DNA from: CAZOOR01 sp964581505
GTDB lineage: Bacteria; Bacteroidota; Ignavibacteria; Kapaibacteriales; UBA2268
Direction of reading: 5' to 3'
Length of the DNA stretch: 27,854 bases
NCBI GenBank assembly: GCA_964581505.1
Contig: CAZOOR010000032.1
Coordinates: 1-27,854, forward strand
The translations under genes were made by a program, and so were the position numbers. Of this stretch, positions 1 through 8,054 are shown one piece after another. Each line of letters starts with the position of its first letter. Within the stretch, counting starts at the first letter, position 1. The notes under the pieces were generated by a model. The model was not told the origin of the DNA. It saw only the letters and a program-made list of their open reading frames with translations, and ran no database searches.

Positions 1-13
1 GTTACAATTACAC

Positions 14-19
14 AAGGAG
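14..19 (+). promoter_or_regulatory. Strong Shine-Dalgarno of the first giant T9SS gene
   Basis: AAGGAG lies 7 bases before the ATG at 27. It is one of the few strong ribosome binding sites in the window and fixes the start of the large secreted protein. The promoter would lie upstream of the window. Confidence 0.75.
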
Positions 20-26
20 TTTTTTT

Positions 27-3000
27 ATGAAAAAGCTATTGCTACTTTTTGCTGTTGTTAGTATGGTAATATCACCAAATTATTTAAAAGCTAATGACGA
101 CAAAAAATCGGATGACGAGATTCTTCGCAAGAGCCAAATGTTTGAACCTCCGAATTTTGGACCTGATAGAACAAGCTTTCCAATGCCTTTTAGGCAGATT
201 GGAAATCCTGTAAATCAGCCCGCAATTTCAACAGGTTATTACTTTGTGGACAGCAAAGATGAATCTCCGGATTTCTGGAGACCAAGTCCGAATATTATCG
301 ACACTACGACAGACCCGAATTTGTGGCGTCGTATATTACCGGGTCCTCGATTAAGGAACCCTGCAGATTGGGCAAATAGTCCTGACGGATTGCGTTTCTT
401 CCGTAATCCTGCATTACCATTACCTAATGGAGATTTTTTCAACGGTCCGACTGATTCGACTGACGATGCAATTGCTGGTCCAATGCCAATTGGATTTAAC
501 TTCTATTTCAATGGATTGAAATATGATAGTTTTTATGTATCTACAAACGGTATCATAGCCTTAACAAATGACAGATATTTCTATGATAGCCAAAAAAACA
601 GAATAATCCCTCCCGGGGCAACGACATGTTACAATCCAATGTCAATGGATTGGTTCTTTGCCGGAAGAGCTCATAACGGAGACGGTTTAAATGATGCTAT
701 TACAGATGATTTCGGCTATTATTATTCTGTTTGCGGTGGAAATCCTTTGAATCCGCGTGGAGGTATTAGAGCAAGAGGAGGTACGTTAAATCAAGGACAG
801 TTTGCGAGAAATAAATCTGCTTTGATAGCGCCTTTCTTTGGAGATATGCATTTGTCAAATTATAATACTGTAACTAATCTTCCTGAAGATTGGGGCAAGG
901 TATTCTTTAAACGTTCAAACAATTCTGACAGACTGTTAATTTATTTTATTAATATTGCTCCTGTTAGAGTTCTGGCTACTCCAAGAGGAAATTATTTCGG
1001 TAACTTTGACTTACGCCCGGGGGACCAGAGTTATGTAGCAGCAAGTGCGCAGGTGATTCTTGATAAAAGGGATTCTAGTGTTACAATTGTATATGAAAGA
1101 TTTGATGGTGTTGCAATTGTAAGAGGACGTTCTGTGCCTGCCCCAACAGTTTTCCGTTATAATACTACGGTTGGTGTTCATGGATTTGCCCGACATACAA
1201 ATTATGGTCAAGCAGGTGGGGAAACCAAACCTTGGGCAGGTGAATACGAACAATATACACATTATTATGCAGGTTTCAGAAATCGCGATTCTGATTGGCC
1301 TGAGGACTATCTTGCAATTAAATTTAAACAATGGAAGAATTCTTTAAGAGTTGTTGATATTTCTTATCGTGTCAGGAAAAAAGACCCGAGTGCCGATTTG
1401 GATTATACAGAAGAAGTACCAACGAGCAAAGTAAACAATTATGAACTGCTTGCTGGAGACGAAAGAAATGGTGCTATTCAGCCTGTTGCTATTATCCAGA
1501 ATCTTACTAATGAAATTCAAGGTCCTTCCGGTGTAAACTATCAGAAGCAGCAAATTAATTTCCGTGCAAGATTTAGAATTATCAATGAAGCGTCAATGAG
1601 AATTGTATATAATAGATTAGTGCCAATTGATAGTATATGTTTGGCTCTTGATGATGCAAATGTAATGAAATGCGCAGGCAATCCATATACACGTGTGAAA
1701 TATGTAAATGTAGAGGTTAATGCTGGAAACTATAAGGCAACGGAGCTTCCTTTCCCTGGACCTAATGCTTATAATGGAATTCCTCCTTATGGATATGTAC
1801 AGGTTTTCTTTCCGCCATTTGAGCCAAATGAGTACATTAATAATCACCTCGGACGAATGAGAACTTACATTATAGCTGACCCGACACATCCCAGAACTAA
1901 TGAAAAATTTGGTGATTCTTGGCCATTTGATGATACTGCAAGTACACAACTTTTTGTTATGAATAGGTTAGATGATTTCAATGATGATGTTACTTCATAT
2001 CATATTGTAAATAGAGTAGCTATGCCAAGTACATTGAAATGGGTTAATATTGATGCAGAAGTTGTTTCCGGCGACGATGTCTCTAAATATCCTCTTCCTC
2101 CGAGAGGAACCTATGCTCCTACAAACAATTTGGATTTTGACTTTTCAGAACCTGATTTTACAAGAGATACACGTGAATCTCCAGTTATTAGGATGACAAG
2201 AAGAACTCTGAGTAATTCTGAGCCTGCACAATCACCCGGTGGCGATCAATTGCGTTCATTCCCGATTGATTTACGTGGTCGTTTTGGTGCGGTTCTTTCA
2301 TTGTCAATTCAAAGAACAGCTATGAGAGATGATTGGCCCAGAGGTTGGGCTGACCAAGAATTAGTTGGTCCTGAGCCAAGGACTGTTGTTAATGCCAATC
2401 CGTTTGTTGTATTTTCAGGAAGACGCCTTGCCGCATCTGCACCTCCTGACGAATTAACAGTTGAGTTTGCACGTCCAAGTCCTGATGGAATTCGTTATAT
2501 TACAAATATTGACGATAGAAGATGGAGATATCATCCAAGAAGAGATGGCGCCAAACCTGTTACCAATATGCCTGTGTTGTCTCTATATGGAGCAGGTGGA
2601 TATTTAAGAGGTTGGTTGGAGGCTGATAGAGATTCTGCCTTATCAAGACCTCAAAATCCAAATTTGAATGGTTTGAGACCTGATATTTTTGATGATGGTA
2701 TTGATTTTGAATATCAGAAGTTTTTCCTTGCTATTCCGGATACATTTATTAAATCCGAGAACGAGGGAGCTAAGAATTTCAGATTTAGACTTAATATGCA
2801 AGCAAGAAATAACAAGAAATGTATGGCTTGTATACCTGATGATGATGATGCATATTTTGTAGATAATGTTAGGATTCTATTCCCAACAGAAATTACTGAC
2901 CTTGAGTTATCACTTGTTAAAATTTTATGGCCCTATACAATTGCTCCTGCTTCGCAAGCAATTAAAGTTCCTATTAGGGTAAAGGTAAGCAATAATACAA

Positions 3001-4721
3001 ATATTGCTTCACCTCCGTTCAAAGTAAAAGTTAAAATTTGGAGGAAAGGTGACTATGCATTACATCATGCTATTTATTGCCGAACTTTTCCTGTCCCTGT
3101 AATGAGTGGTAGAAAAAATATTGAAGTTCCGTTACCTAATTGGAATGCAAGAAAAACCGGAGATGGCGAGTATTTTATGCTTGCGAATTTAATGTTCGGT
3201 GAGCCAAATAATCCTGATTATGACCTTGAGCCTGCTAATGATACAAACTTTACATTTATTAAATTAAAATTCGGTGATGTTTTTGCTTATGACCCGGCAC
3301 AGAATCCTAGAAACGACGTTCCTGATGCCGCATTTACAAGTACTCCCGGTAGAGGTTTGAATCTCTTCGGTTTTGCCGTTGGTGGTATGGGTAGTATTAA
3401 TGGTCCTACAAGTGTTTACAATGAATCGTCTTTTGGTGCCGGTTTTGTTGGTGGTAGTGGTTCAGGTAGAATTGCTATGAAATTCACATTGAATCAACGC
3501 GATACAGTCTATGGCTATAAAGCATTCTTTGGTAGCTTGAATCAGTCTTTTAACGACATTTCATTTTCAATACTAGATCAACGAGGTATCATTCCTGGTT
3601 CATTTATTTATAAATATCGTGGAATTGATGATGTGCGTCATAAAGAATTCTGGAATCAGTATGTTACGTATTTATTACCGAAACCAGTTGTTCTTGATGC
3701 AGGTACATATTGGATGGCCATTGCACAATTGGGTGAAACAGGGCTTGAACTTGGTGCATCTAAAACAAGAGTCGGTATGAGAATTACCAGTGTTTATATT
3801 CCGCCTCCGGTATTTAGAGCAAGTGCTGTTGGTGGTTCGGGTTATCATCTTGTAATTGATAAAGATTTCAGAAGATTAAATAACACAGGTAATTTAATCA
3901 ATGATAATAAGTTCCTTTTAGAGAACTCAGGTAATAGCGGTCAGTGGGCACAGTTTATGCCGACAATTGGTAATCCTGCTTACGCTCACTTGCATCACTT
4001 CGGTACATCTCCGGCTGATATGACTACATTAACACTCTCAAGAGGTACTTGGATTCCTATGATTAGACCTTACTTCGGTGAACGGACTTCTGGTGGTGAT
4101 ATGAGTTATTATCCATGTCCAGATGATCTTATACCAGTTGAATTATCATATTTCGATGGAATTTCGAGAAATAATAGTATCGAACTCTTCTGGGAGACTG
4201 CAACAGAAGTTAATAATGAAGGGTTCTATGTAGAGAAACGCAATAAAGGCGAAGAATCTTGGAACTCAATTGGATTTATTAAGGGTGCAGGCAATTCTAA
4301 ATCAGTACATCATTATTCATATACTGACAAGAATGTACAGCCCAATGTAACTTATCAATATAGATTGAGACAAGTAGATAAAGATGGTTCATTGTCTTGC
4401 GAATCATTATCAAAGGTTATTACTTTGGTATTTGAAGGTCAAGCAGAACTTACTCTTGAGCAGAATGTACCTAATCCTGTTTCCAACCACACATCAATTA
4501 CTTACACATTGCCCAATGAGAGCAATGTAAGACTTGAGGTTGTTGATGTATTCGGTAATGTTGTTAAGACCTTGGTAAACAACAATACAAGTGCGGGTAG
4601 GAATACAGTTGAATGGAACGCTTTGGACAGCAAGAATCGTCCTGTCCCTTCAGGTTCATACATTGTTCGCTTAGTAGCTGGCAATGATGTGAGAACGATT
4701 AAGATGACAGTTGTAAGGTAA
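27..4721 (+). CDS. Giant secreted T9SS cargo protein, multidomain beta-rich
   Basis: The 1564-residue product is probably exported and surface-attached or released; its function is unknown. Residues 1-23 form a signal peptide (KK, hydrophobic core, cut near LKA). Residues 150-180 hold a beta-sandwich signature (IGFNFYFNGL, then FYVSTNGIIAL) shared with nidogen-like extracellular modules. A CARDB-like stretch follows a CMAC and DDDD patch at about 930-1050. Residues 1086-1235 resemble a beta-sandwich common in T9SS proteins (FAYDP, then MKFTLN, PGTYW-like AGTYWMAIAQ). An Fn3-like module (PVELSYFDG, ELFWETATEVNNEGFYVEK) spans about 1369-1470. Residues 1475-1564 are a type A sorting domain with NVPNPVSNHTSITYTLP and a FlgD-like fold. 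Residues 200-900 match no family I recognise. The strong ribosome binding site and following terminator suggest a single-gene unit. The export route is well supported; any binding or structural role is inference. Confidence 0.88.
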   Translation: MKKLLLLFAVVSMVISPNYLKANDDKKSDDEILRKSQMFEPPNFGPDRTSFPMPFRQIGNPVNQPAISTGYYFVDSKDESPDFWRPSPNIIDTTTDPNLWRRILPGPRLRNPADWANSPDGLRFFRNPALPLPNGDFFNGPTDSTDDAIAGPMPIGFNFYFNGLKYDSFYVSTNGIIALTNDRYFYDSQKNRIIPPGATTCYNPMSMDWFFAGRAHNGDGLNDAITDDFGYYYSVCGGNPLNPRGGIRARGGTLNQGQFARNKSALIAPFFGDMHLSNYNTVTNLPEDWGKVFFKRSNNSDRLLIYFINIAPVRVLATPRGNYFGNFDLRPGDQSYVAASAQVILDKRDSSVTIVYERFDGVAIVRGRSVPAPTVFRYNTTVGVHGFARHTNYGQAGGETKPWAGEYEQYTHYYAGFRNRDSDWPEDYLAIKFKQWKNSLRVVDISYRVRKKDPSADLDYTEEVPTSKVNNYELLAGDERNGAIQPVAIIQNLTNEIQGPSGVNYQKQQINFRARFRIINEASMRIVYNRLVPIDSICLALDDANVMKCAGNPYTRVKYVNVEVNAGNYKATELPFPGPNAYNGIPPYGYVQVFFPPFEPNEYINNHLGRMRTYIIADPTHPRTNEKFGDSWPFDDTASTQLFVMNRLDDFNDDVTSYHIVNRVAMPSTLKWVNIDAEVVSGDDVSKYPLPPRGTYAPTNNLDFDFSEPDFTRDTRESPVIRMTRRTLSNSEPAQSPGGDQLRSFPIDLRGRFGAVLSLSIQRTAMRDDWPRGWADQELVGPEPRTVVNANPFVVFSGRRLAASAPPDELTVEFARPSPDGIRYITNIDDRRWRYHPRRDGAKPVTNMPVLSLYGAGGYLRGWLEADRDSALSRPQNPNLNGLRPDIFDDGIDFEYQKFFLAIPDTFIKSENEGAKNFRFRLNMQARNNKKCMACIPDDDDAYFVDNVRILFPTEITDLELSLVKILWPYTIAPASQAIKVPIRVKVSNNTNIASPPFKVKVKIWRKGDYALHHAIYCRTFPVPVMSGRKNIEVPLPNWNARKTGDGEYFMLANLMFGEPNNPDYDLEPANDTNFTFIKLKFGDVFAYDPAQNPRNDVPDAAFTSTPGRGLNLFGFAVGGMGSINGPTSVYNESSFGAGFVGGSGSGRIAMKFTLNQRDTVYGYKAFFGSLNQSFNDISFSILDQRGIIPGSFIYKYRGIDDVRHKEFWNQYVTYLLPKPVVLDAGTYWMAIAQLGETGLELGASKTRVGMRITSVYIPPPVFRASAVGGSGYHLVIDKDFRRLNNTGNLINDNKFLLENSGNSGQWAQFMPTIGNPAYAHLHHFGTSPADMTTLTLSRGTWIPMIRPYFGERTSGGDMSYYPCPDDLIPVELSYFDGISRNNSIELFWETATEVNNEGFYVEKRNKGEESWNSIGFIKGAGNSKSVHHYSYTDKNVQPNVTYQYRLRQVDKDGSLSCESLSKVITLVFEGQAELTLEQNVPNPVSNHTSITYTLPNESNVRLEVVDVFGNVVKTLVNNNTSAGRNTVEWNALDSKNRPVPSGSYIVRLVAGNDVRTIKMTVVR

Positions 4722-4742
4722 CATACTGTTATGATTAATAAT

Positions 4743-4777
4743 AAGCCCTCTGTTTGTAAAATCAGGGGGCTTTTATT
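4743..4777 (+). terminator. Rho-independent terminator after the giant T9SS gene
   Basis: AAGCCCTCTG (4743-4752) pairs with CAGGGGGCTT (4763-4772) with one T-G wobble, around a 10-base loop and followed by a T-rich run. It begins 21 bases after the stop codon, so the HIT gene downstream is probably transcribed separately. Confidence 0.85.
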
Positions 4778-4831
4778 TCGGAAATTGAAATTAAATTGTT
4801 ATATTAGATATGAATATATGTAAGAAATGCT

Positions 4832-4839
4832 GAGAGGGA
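4832..4839 (+). promoter_or_regulatory. Ribosome binding site that sets the HIT protein start
   Basis: GAGAGGGA sits just before the ATG at 4842, within the longer frame that opens at 4827. It favours the start MSDTIFTKI, which is also where HIT family proteins usually begin. Confidence 0.6.
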
Positions 4840-4841
4840 TT

Positions 4842-5186
4842 ATGTCGGATACGATTTTTACTAAGATTATAAATAAGGAAATACCGGCAAAAATTGAGTA
4901 TGAAGATGATGATGTACTTGCTTTTGCCGATATTAATCCGCAGGCACCGGTACACATACTGATAATACCCAAAAAGCCTATACCGACTTTGAATGATTTG
5001 CAAGCCAATGATGAGGAATTGACAGGAAAAATTATTCTTGTTGCCAAAAAGCTAGCTGCTGAAAAAGGTATAGCCGAGAGCGGTTATCGTCTAGTGTTCA
5101 ATTGTAATCGGGACGGTGGGCAAGAGGTTTACCATATTCATTGCCATTTGTTGGGTGGTAGGGCGATGAACTGGCCTCCGGGTTGA
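4842..5186 (+). CDS. HIT family purine nucleotide-binding protein (HinT-like)
   Basis: This 114-residue protein belongs to the histidine triad family, whose HINT branch hydrolyses adenosine 5'-phosphoramidates and related AMP conjugates in the cytosol. The start MSDTIFTKIINKEIPAKIEY matches the family N-terminus; IPKKPI and the triad YHIHCHLLGG follow. His98, His100 and His102 form the triad, with His100 the expected nucleophile, and the protein ends in the usual WPPG. Length is typical. An in-frame ATG at 4827 would add five residues but would overlap the ribosome binding site, so 4842 is preferred. It lies between a terminator and the GH31 gene with no obvious partner. The family is certain; the physiological substrate is not. 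Confidence 0.93.
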   Translation: MSDTIFTKIINKEIPAKIEYEDDDVLAFADINPQAPVHILIIPKKPIPTLNDLQANDEELTGKIILVAKKLAAEKGIAESGYRLVFNCNRDGGQEVYHIHCHLLGGRAMNWPPG

Positions 5187-5240
5187 TATGTAAGAATAAT
5201 TAAAGAAAAAAAGTAAACTATTCTGGAATGTATTAATAAT

Positions 5241-6413
5241 ATGAACTTGCTCAAAAAAATATGTTTGAATATTCTGTTAATCATTACGCTTAACTTGTGT
5301 ACAAGTCTTTCGGTGTATTCACAGTTCTATATAGAAAAGAATTATCAAAGCCATAAGGTATTAGGAAATAAGCTGATTATTACAACAGATGGTGGATTAA
5401 TAGAAATTGAAGCATGGAACGATGATATAGTGCGTGTTTCCTATGATAAAGATTATAAAGGAAATTTATCGCTTACTCCTTCCGTATATGAACACTGTAG
5501 ATGTAAATCAGTTGATATTTCTGAGGAAACTGCAACGATGTTTTATTCTACAAAGAATATAAAAATAAAAATCAATAAAAAACCTTTGATAATGGAATAT
5601 TATCAGGGTAATAGGTTGATGTTAAAAGATACTTTGGGTGGATTTTTCTATTATCCGGGATATGAATATCATGGAATAAAATTTGGAATTCAACCAAAAG
5701 AAATCATTTATGGTTTTGGAAGTCAAGCACGCAATATCAACCGTCGCGAATTTTCAATGCAATTGCTTCAGAAAAATAGATTTGGTTATGAGTGGCCCTA
5801 TGAAGCAAATTTGAATTTTGCCATACCTTTTTTTATGTCATCATTGAATTATGGAATATACTTTGATGATTTAAGTCATAGTGTAATATGTATTGATGAT
5901 AAGGAAAAGAATGTTTTGCGATTCAATACGCTTCGAACAAAGTTTTCTTTTTTTCTAATAGCCGGCAATAGTTATACTGATATACTTAATAAGTACACTG
6001 ATTTAACCGGAAAGCAGGGATTGCCACCTCGTTGGGCAATGGGTTATTTGCAGTCACGTGCTTACTATCATTCTGAAGATGAGGTAAGAGATGTCGTTAG
6101 CCGTATGAGGGAAAATGATTTTCCTATGGATGCATTGGTTTTTGATGCAACTTGGTATGGTGGATTAGACGAAATGGGTAATCTGTTTTGGTCAACTGAA
6201 AGATTCCCTAATTATAAATCAATGATTAAGGATTTTGCACAAATAGGTATTAATGTAATACCTATTACTCAGCTTTATATATCATCTTTATCTAAACACT
6301 ATAATTATATAAAACAATCAAAAATTATTTGTACAGATAAATTTCGCAAACCTGTATATTGTAGATTGCAAAAGCGAGATGATTTCTTAGTTTATGATAT
6401 GACAAATCCTTAA
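5241..6413 (+). pseudogene. GH31 alpha-glucosidase/transglucosylase, N-terminal part cut by an in-frame TAA
   Basis: This is the first 390 codons of a GH31 gene whose frame continues, without any shift, to 8021. Residues 1-28 are a signal peptide (hydrophobic core, cut near VYSQ). About 30-250 is the galactose-mutarotase-like N-terminal domain of GH31, including IIYGFGSQARNINRREF. The catalytic barrel begins with GKQGLPPRWAMGYLQSRAYY, then DALVFDATWYGG and FPNYKSMIKDFAQIGINVIPI. It stops at YDMTNP, directly before the strand carrying the nucleophile. If translation ends here the product is an inactive half enzyme without catalytic aspartates or sorting domain. No strong ribosome binding site precedes the ATG. 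A sequencing or assembly error is possible, but then a single base explains it. Confidence 0.85.
6411..6413 (+). other. In-frame stop codon interrupting GH31
   Basis: The TAA sits between codons for YDMTNP and TLKWWW, a junction that is continuous in GH31 enzymes. Frames before and after are identical (5241 and 6417 are both multiples of 3), so this is a nonsense change and not an indel. TAA is one base from GAA, CAA or AAA. Other genes here end in TAA, TGA and TAG, which argues against reassignment of TAA. Confidence 0.85.
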
Positions 6414-6416
6414 ACA

Positions 6417-8021
6417 TTGAAATGGTGGTGGAGTTTGTATAAGAAACAGATGGAATTTGGTGTAAATGGTTGGTGGCTTGATGGTGGCGAACCTGATATC
6501 TATCCCGATGAGATTTTGCACTTTAATGGAAAGACAAGAGGTGAATATAGTAATATTATTAATCTATTATGGCTAAAGATGCTCTATGATGGTTATCGTA
6601 GTGATTTTCCGGAAATGAGACCGTTTTTTATGACGCGTTCCGGTTGGGCAGGTGCACAGCATTATGGAGCTTTCCCCTTGTGTGGCGACGAAGCAAGAAG
6701 CTGGCTGGGATTAAAAGCTATGCTACCTGTGATGTTAGGTGCTTCAATGAGTGGAATTTCATATTTACATTCCGACATTGGAGGCTTTGCTCCTAAAGAT
6801 GCTCTAATGCACAATGAACTATACATTAGATGGTTTCAGCTTGGAACTTTCTCGCCAATTATGAGGGCACATAGGGTATTGCCTATACCGGCAGAGCCAA
6901 TATTTTATAATAAAAAAGTACAGAATATCGTTAGAAAGTTTATACATCTCAGATATACATTTCTACCCTATAATTATACTTTAGCATATTTAAATACTGT
7001 TAGTGGATTACCACTTATGAAACCAATTGACTTTTATGAATCTGATAATAAATTGTTACATAATATTAACGATGAATTTTTATGGGGAAGTGATATTTTA
7101 GTTGCCCCGATTTTGGATTCTGTTTTTCAAAGAGATTTTGTGTTGCCAAAGGGGAAATGGATTGATTGGTTTACTGGAAGTGTTTTTGAAGGGAATGATA
7201 AATACACAATGAAAGTACCTATTGACAGGTTGCTTCTCTTTGTTCATTCCGGTGCTATAATACCGACCGCAGAACCAATGTCGAATACAATGAACTATAA
7301 AGCTGATTCATTGATTTTGCATTATTTTCCTGATACCTCTACTGTTAATAGTAGTTTCAGAATGTTTAATGATGATGGTAATAATAATAATTCCATTAGT
7401 GAGAATAAATTTGAGTTCTTGGATTTTAAGTCATTGTGTAAGTCAAATGAGATTCATTTTATTATGACAGAACAGTCTGCAGATGGAAAATATAAATCGG
7501 TTGATAAGCGAAATATAAAATTATGTATTCATAATATTCCGTTCAAACCCGGTTCTATTAAAATTAATTCCAAGAGAATAAAAATCGAAAATTCTTTTTC
7601 ATTAATAATTCCTGATAATGATTACGCAGTTTTTATTAAGAAAAAAAATGAAATGTGGATTCATCTTACTTGGAATAATGATAGTACGAATATTGTTATT
7701 AATAATATAATTGATAATATTAATACTAATGAAAAAAGTCAGATGATAGTTGTTAATCAGCCTGTTCCAAATCCATTTGTAAGTGAAACAAAAGTGGAGT
7801 ATTCGATTAATACATCTGCATATTTCGTCTGTACGATTTATGATATTAAGATGCGCTTAGTAGATGAATGGAATATTTTGCATAATTATGCCGGAAAATA
7901 CTATTTAGTCTGGGATGGTAAAGATTATGACAATAAGCCTACAAGTGCTGGGTTCTATTTCTTAAAATTATATGACAGAATGTCAAAAAAATCATTTGTT
8001 AGAGTGTTATTGAAGAAATAA
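6417..8021 (+). pseudogene. GH31 alpha-glucosidase/transglucosylase, C-terminal part with catalytic residues and T9SS domain
   Basis: This is the continuation of the 5241 frame. The TTG at 6417 has no ribosome binding site and lies inside the barrel, so it is unlikely to be a real start. The nucleophile is Asp414 in full-frame numbering (GWWLDGGEPD, codon 6480-6482); the acid/base is Asp483 (FPLCGDEARSW, codon 6687-6689). TRSGWAGAQHYG, SYLHSDIGGF and ELYIRWFQLGTFSP resemble Cellvibrio Agd31B, an oligosaccharide 4-alpha-glucosyltransferase, more than plain alpha-xylosidases; that comparison is from memory. Beta-sandwich domains follow the barrel. The last 90 or so residues are a T9SS sorting domain (PVPNPFVSETKVEYSI, then SAGFYFLKLYDR). 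All catalytic motifs survive after the stop, so the lesion is recent, suppressed or a read error. It converges on uvrA 33 bases away. Confidence 0.85.
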
Positions 8022-8054
8022 TTAATTCTTGTCAGGTGTCTTCCGAAAATGAAC

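Noticed and set aside
1617..1949. Minus-strand frames within the first giant gene
   Set aside because: No ribosome binding site or recognisable motif, and they oppose a continuous 1564-codon gene.
6411..6413. Programmed recoding (selenocysteine, pyrrolysine or reassigned stop) in GH31
   Set aside because: The codon is TAA, neither TGA nor TAG, and TAA ends most genes in the window normally.
6417..8021. Independent gene starting at TTG 6417
   Set aside because: It starts inside the GH31 barrel, has no ribosome binding site or signal peptide, and is in the same frame as the upstream half.
8013..8030. Near-palindrome at the end of the GH31 gene as a terminator
   Set aside because: It is almost entirely A and T with no loop or T-run, so it is unlikely to stop transcription; probably chance.
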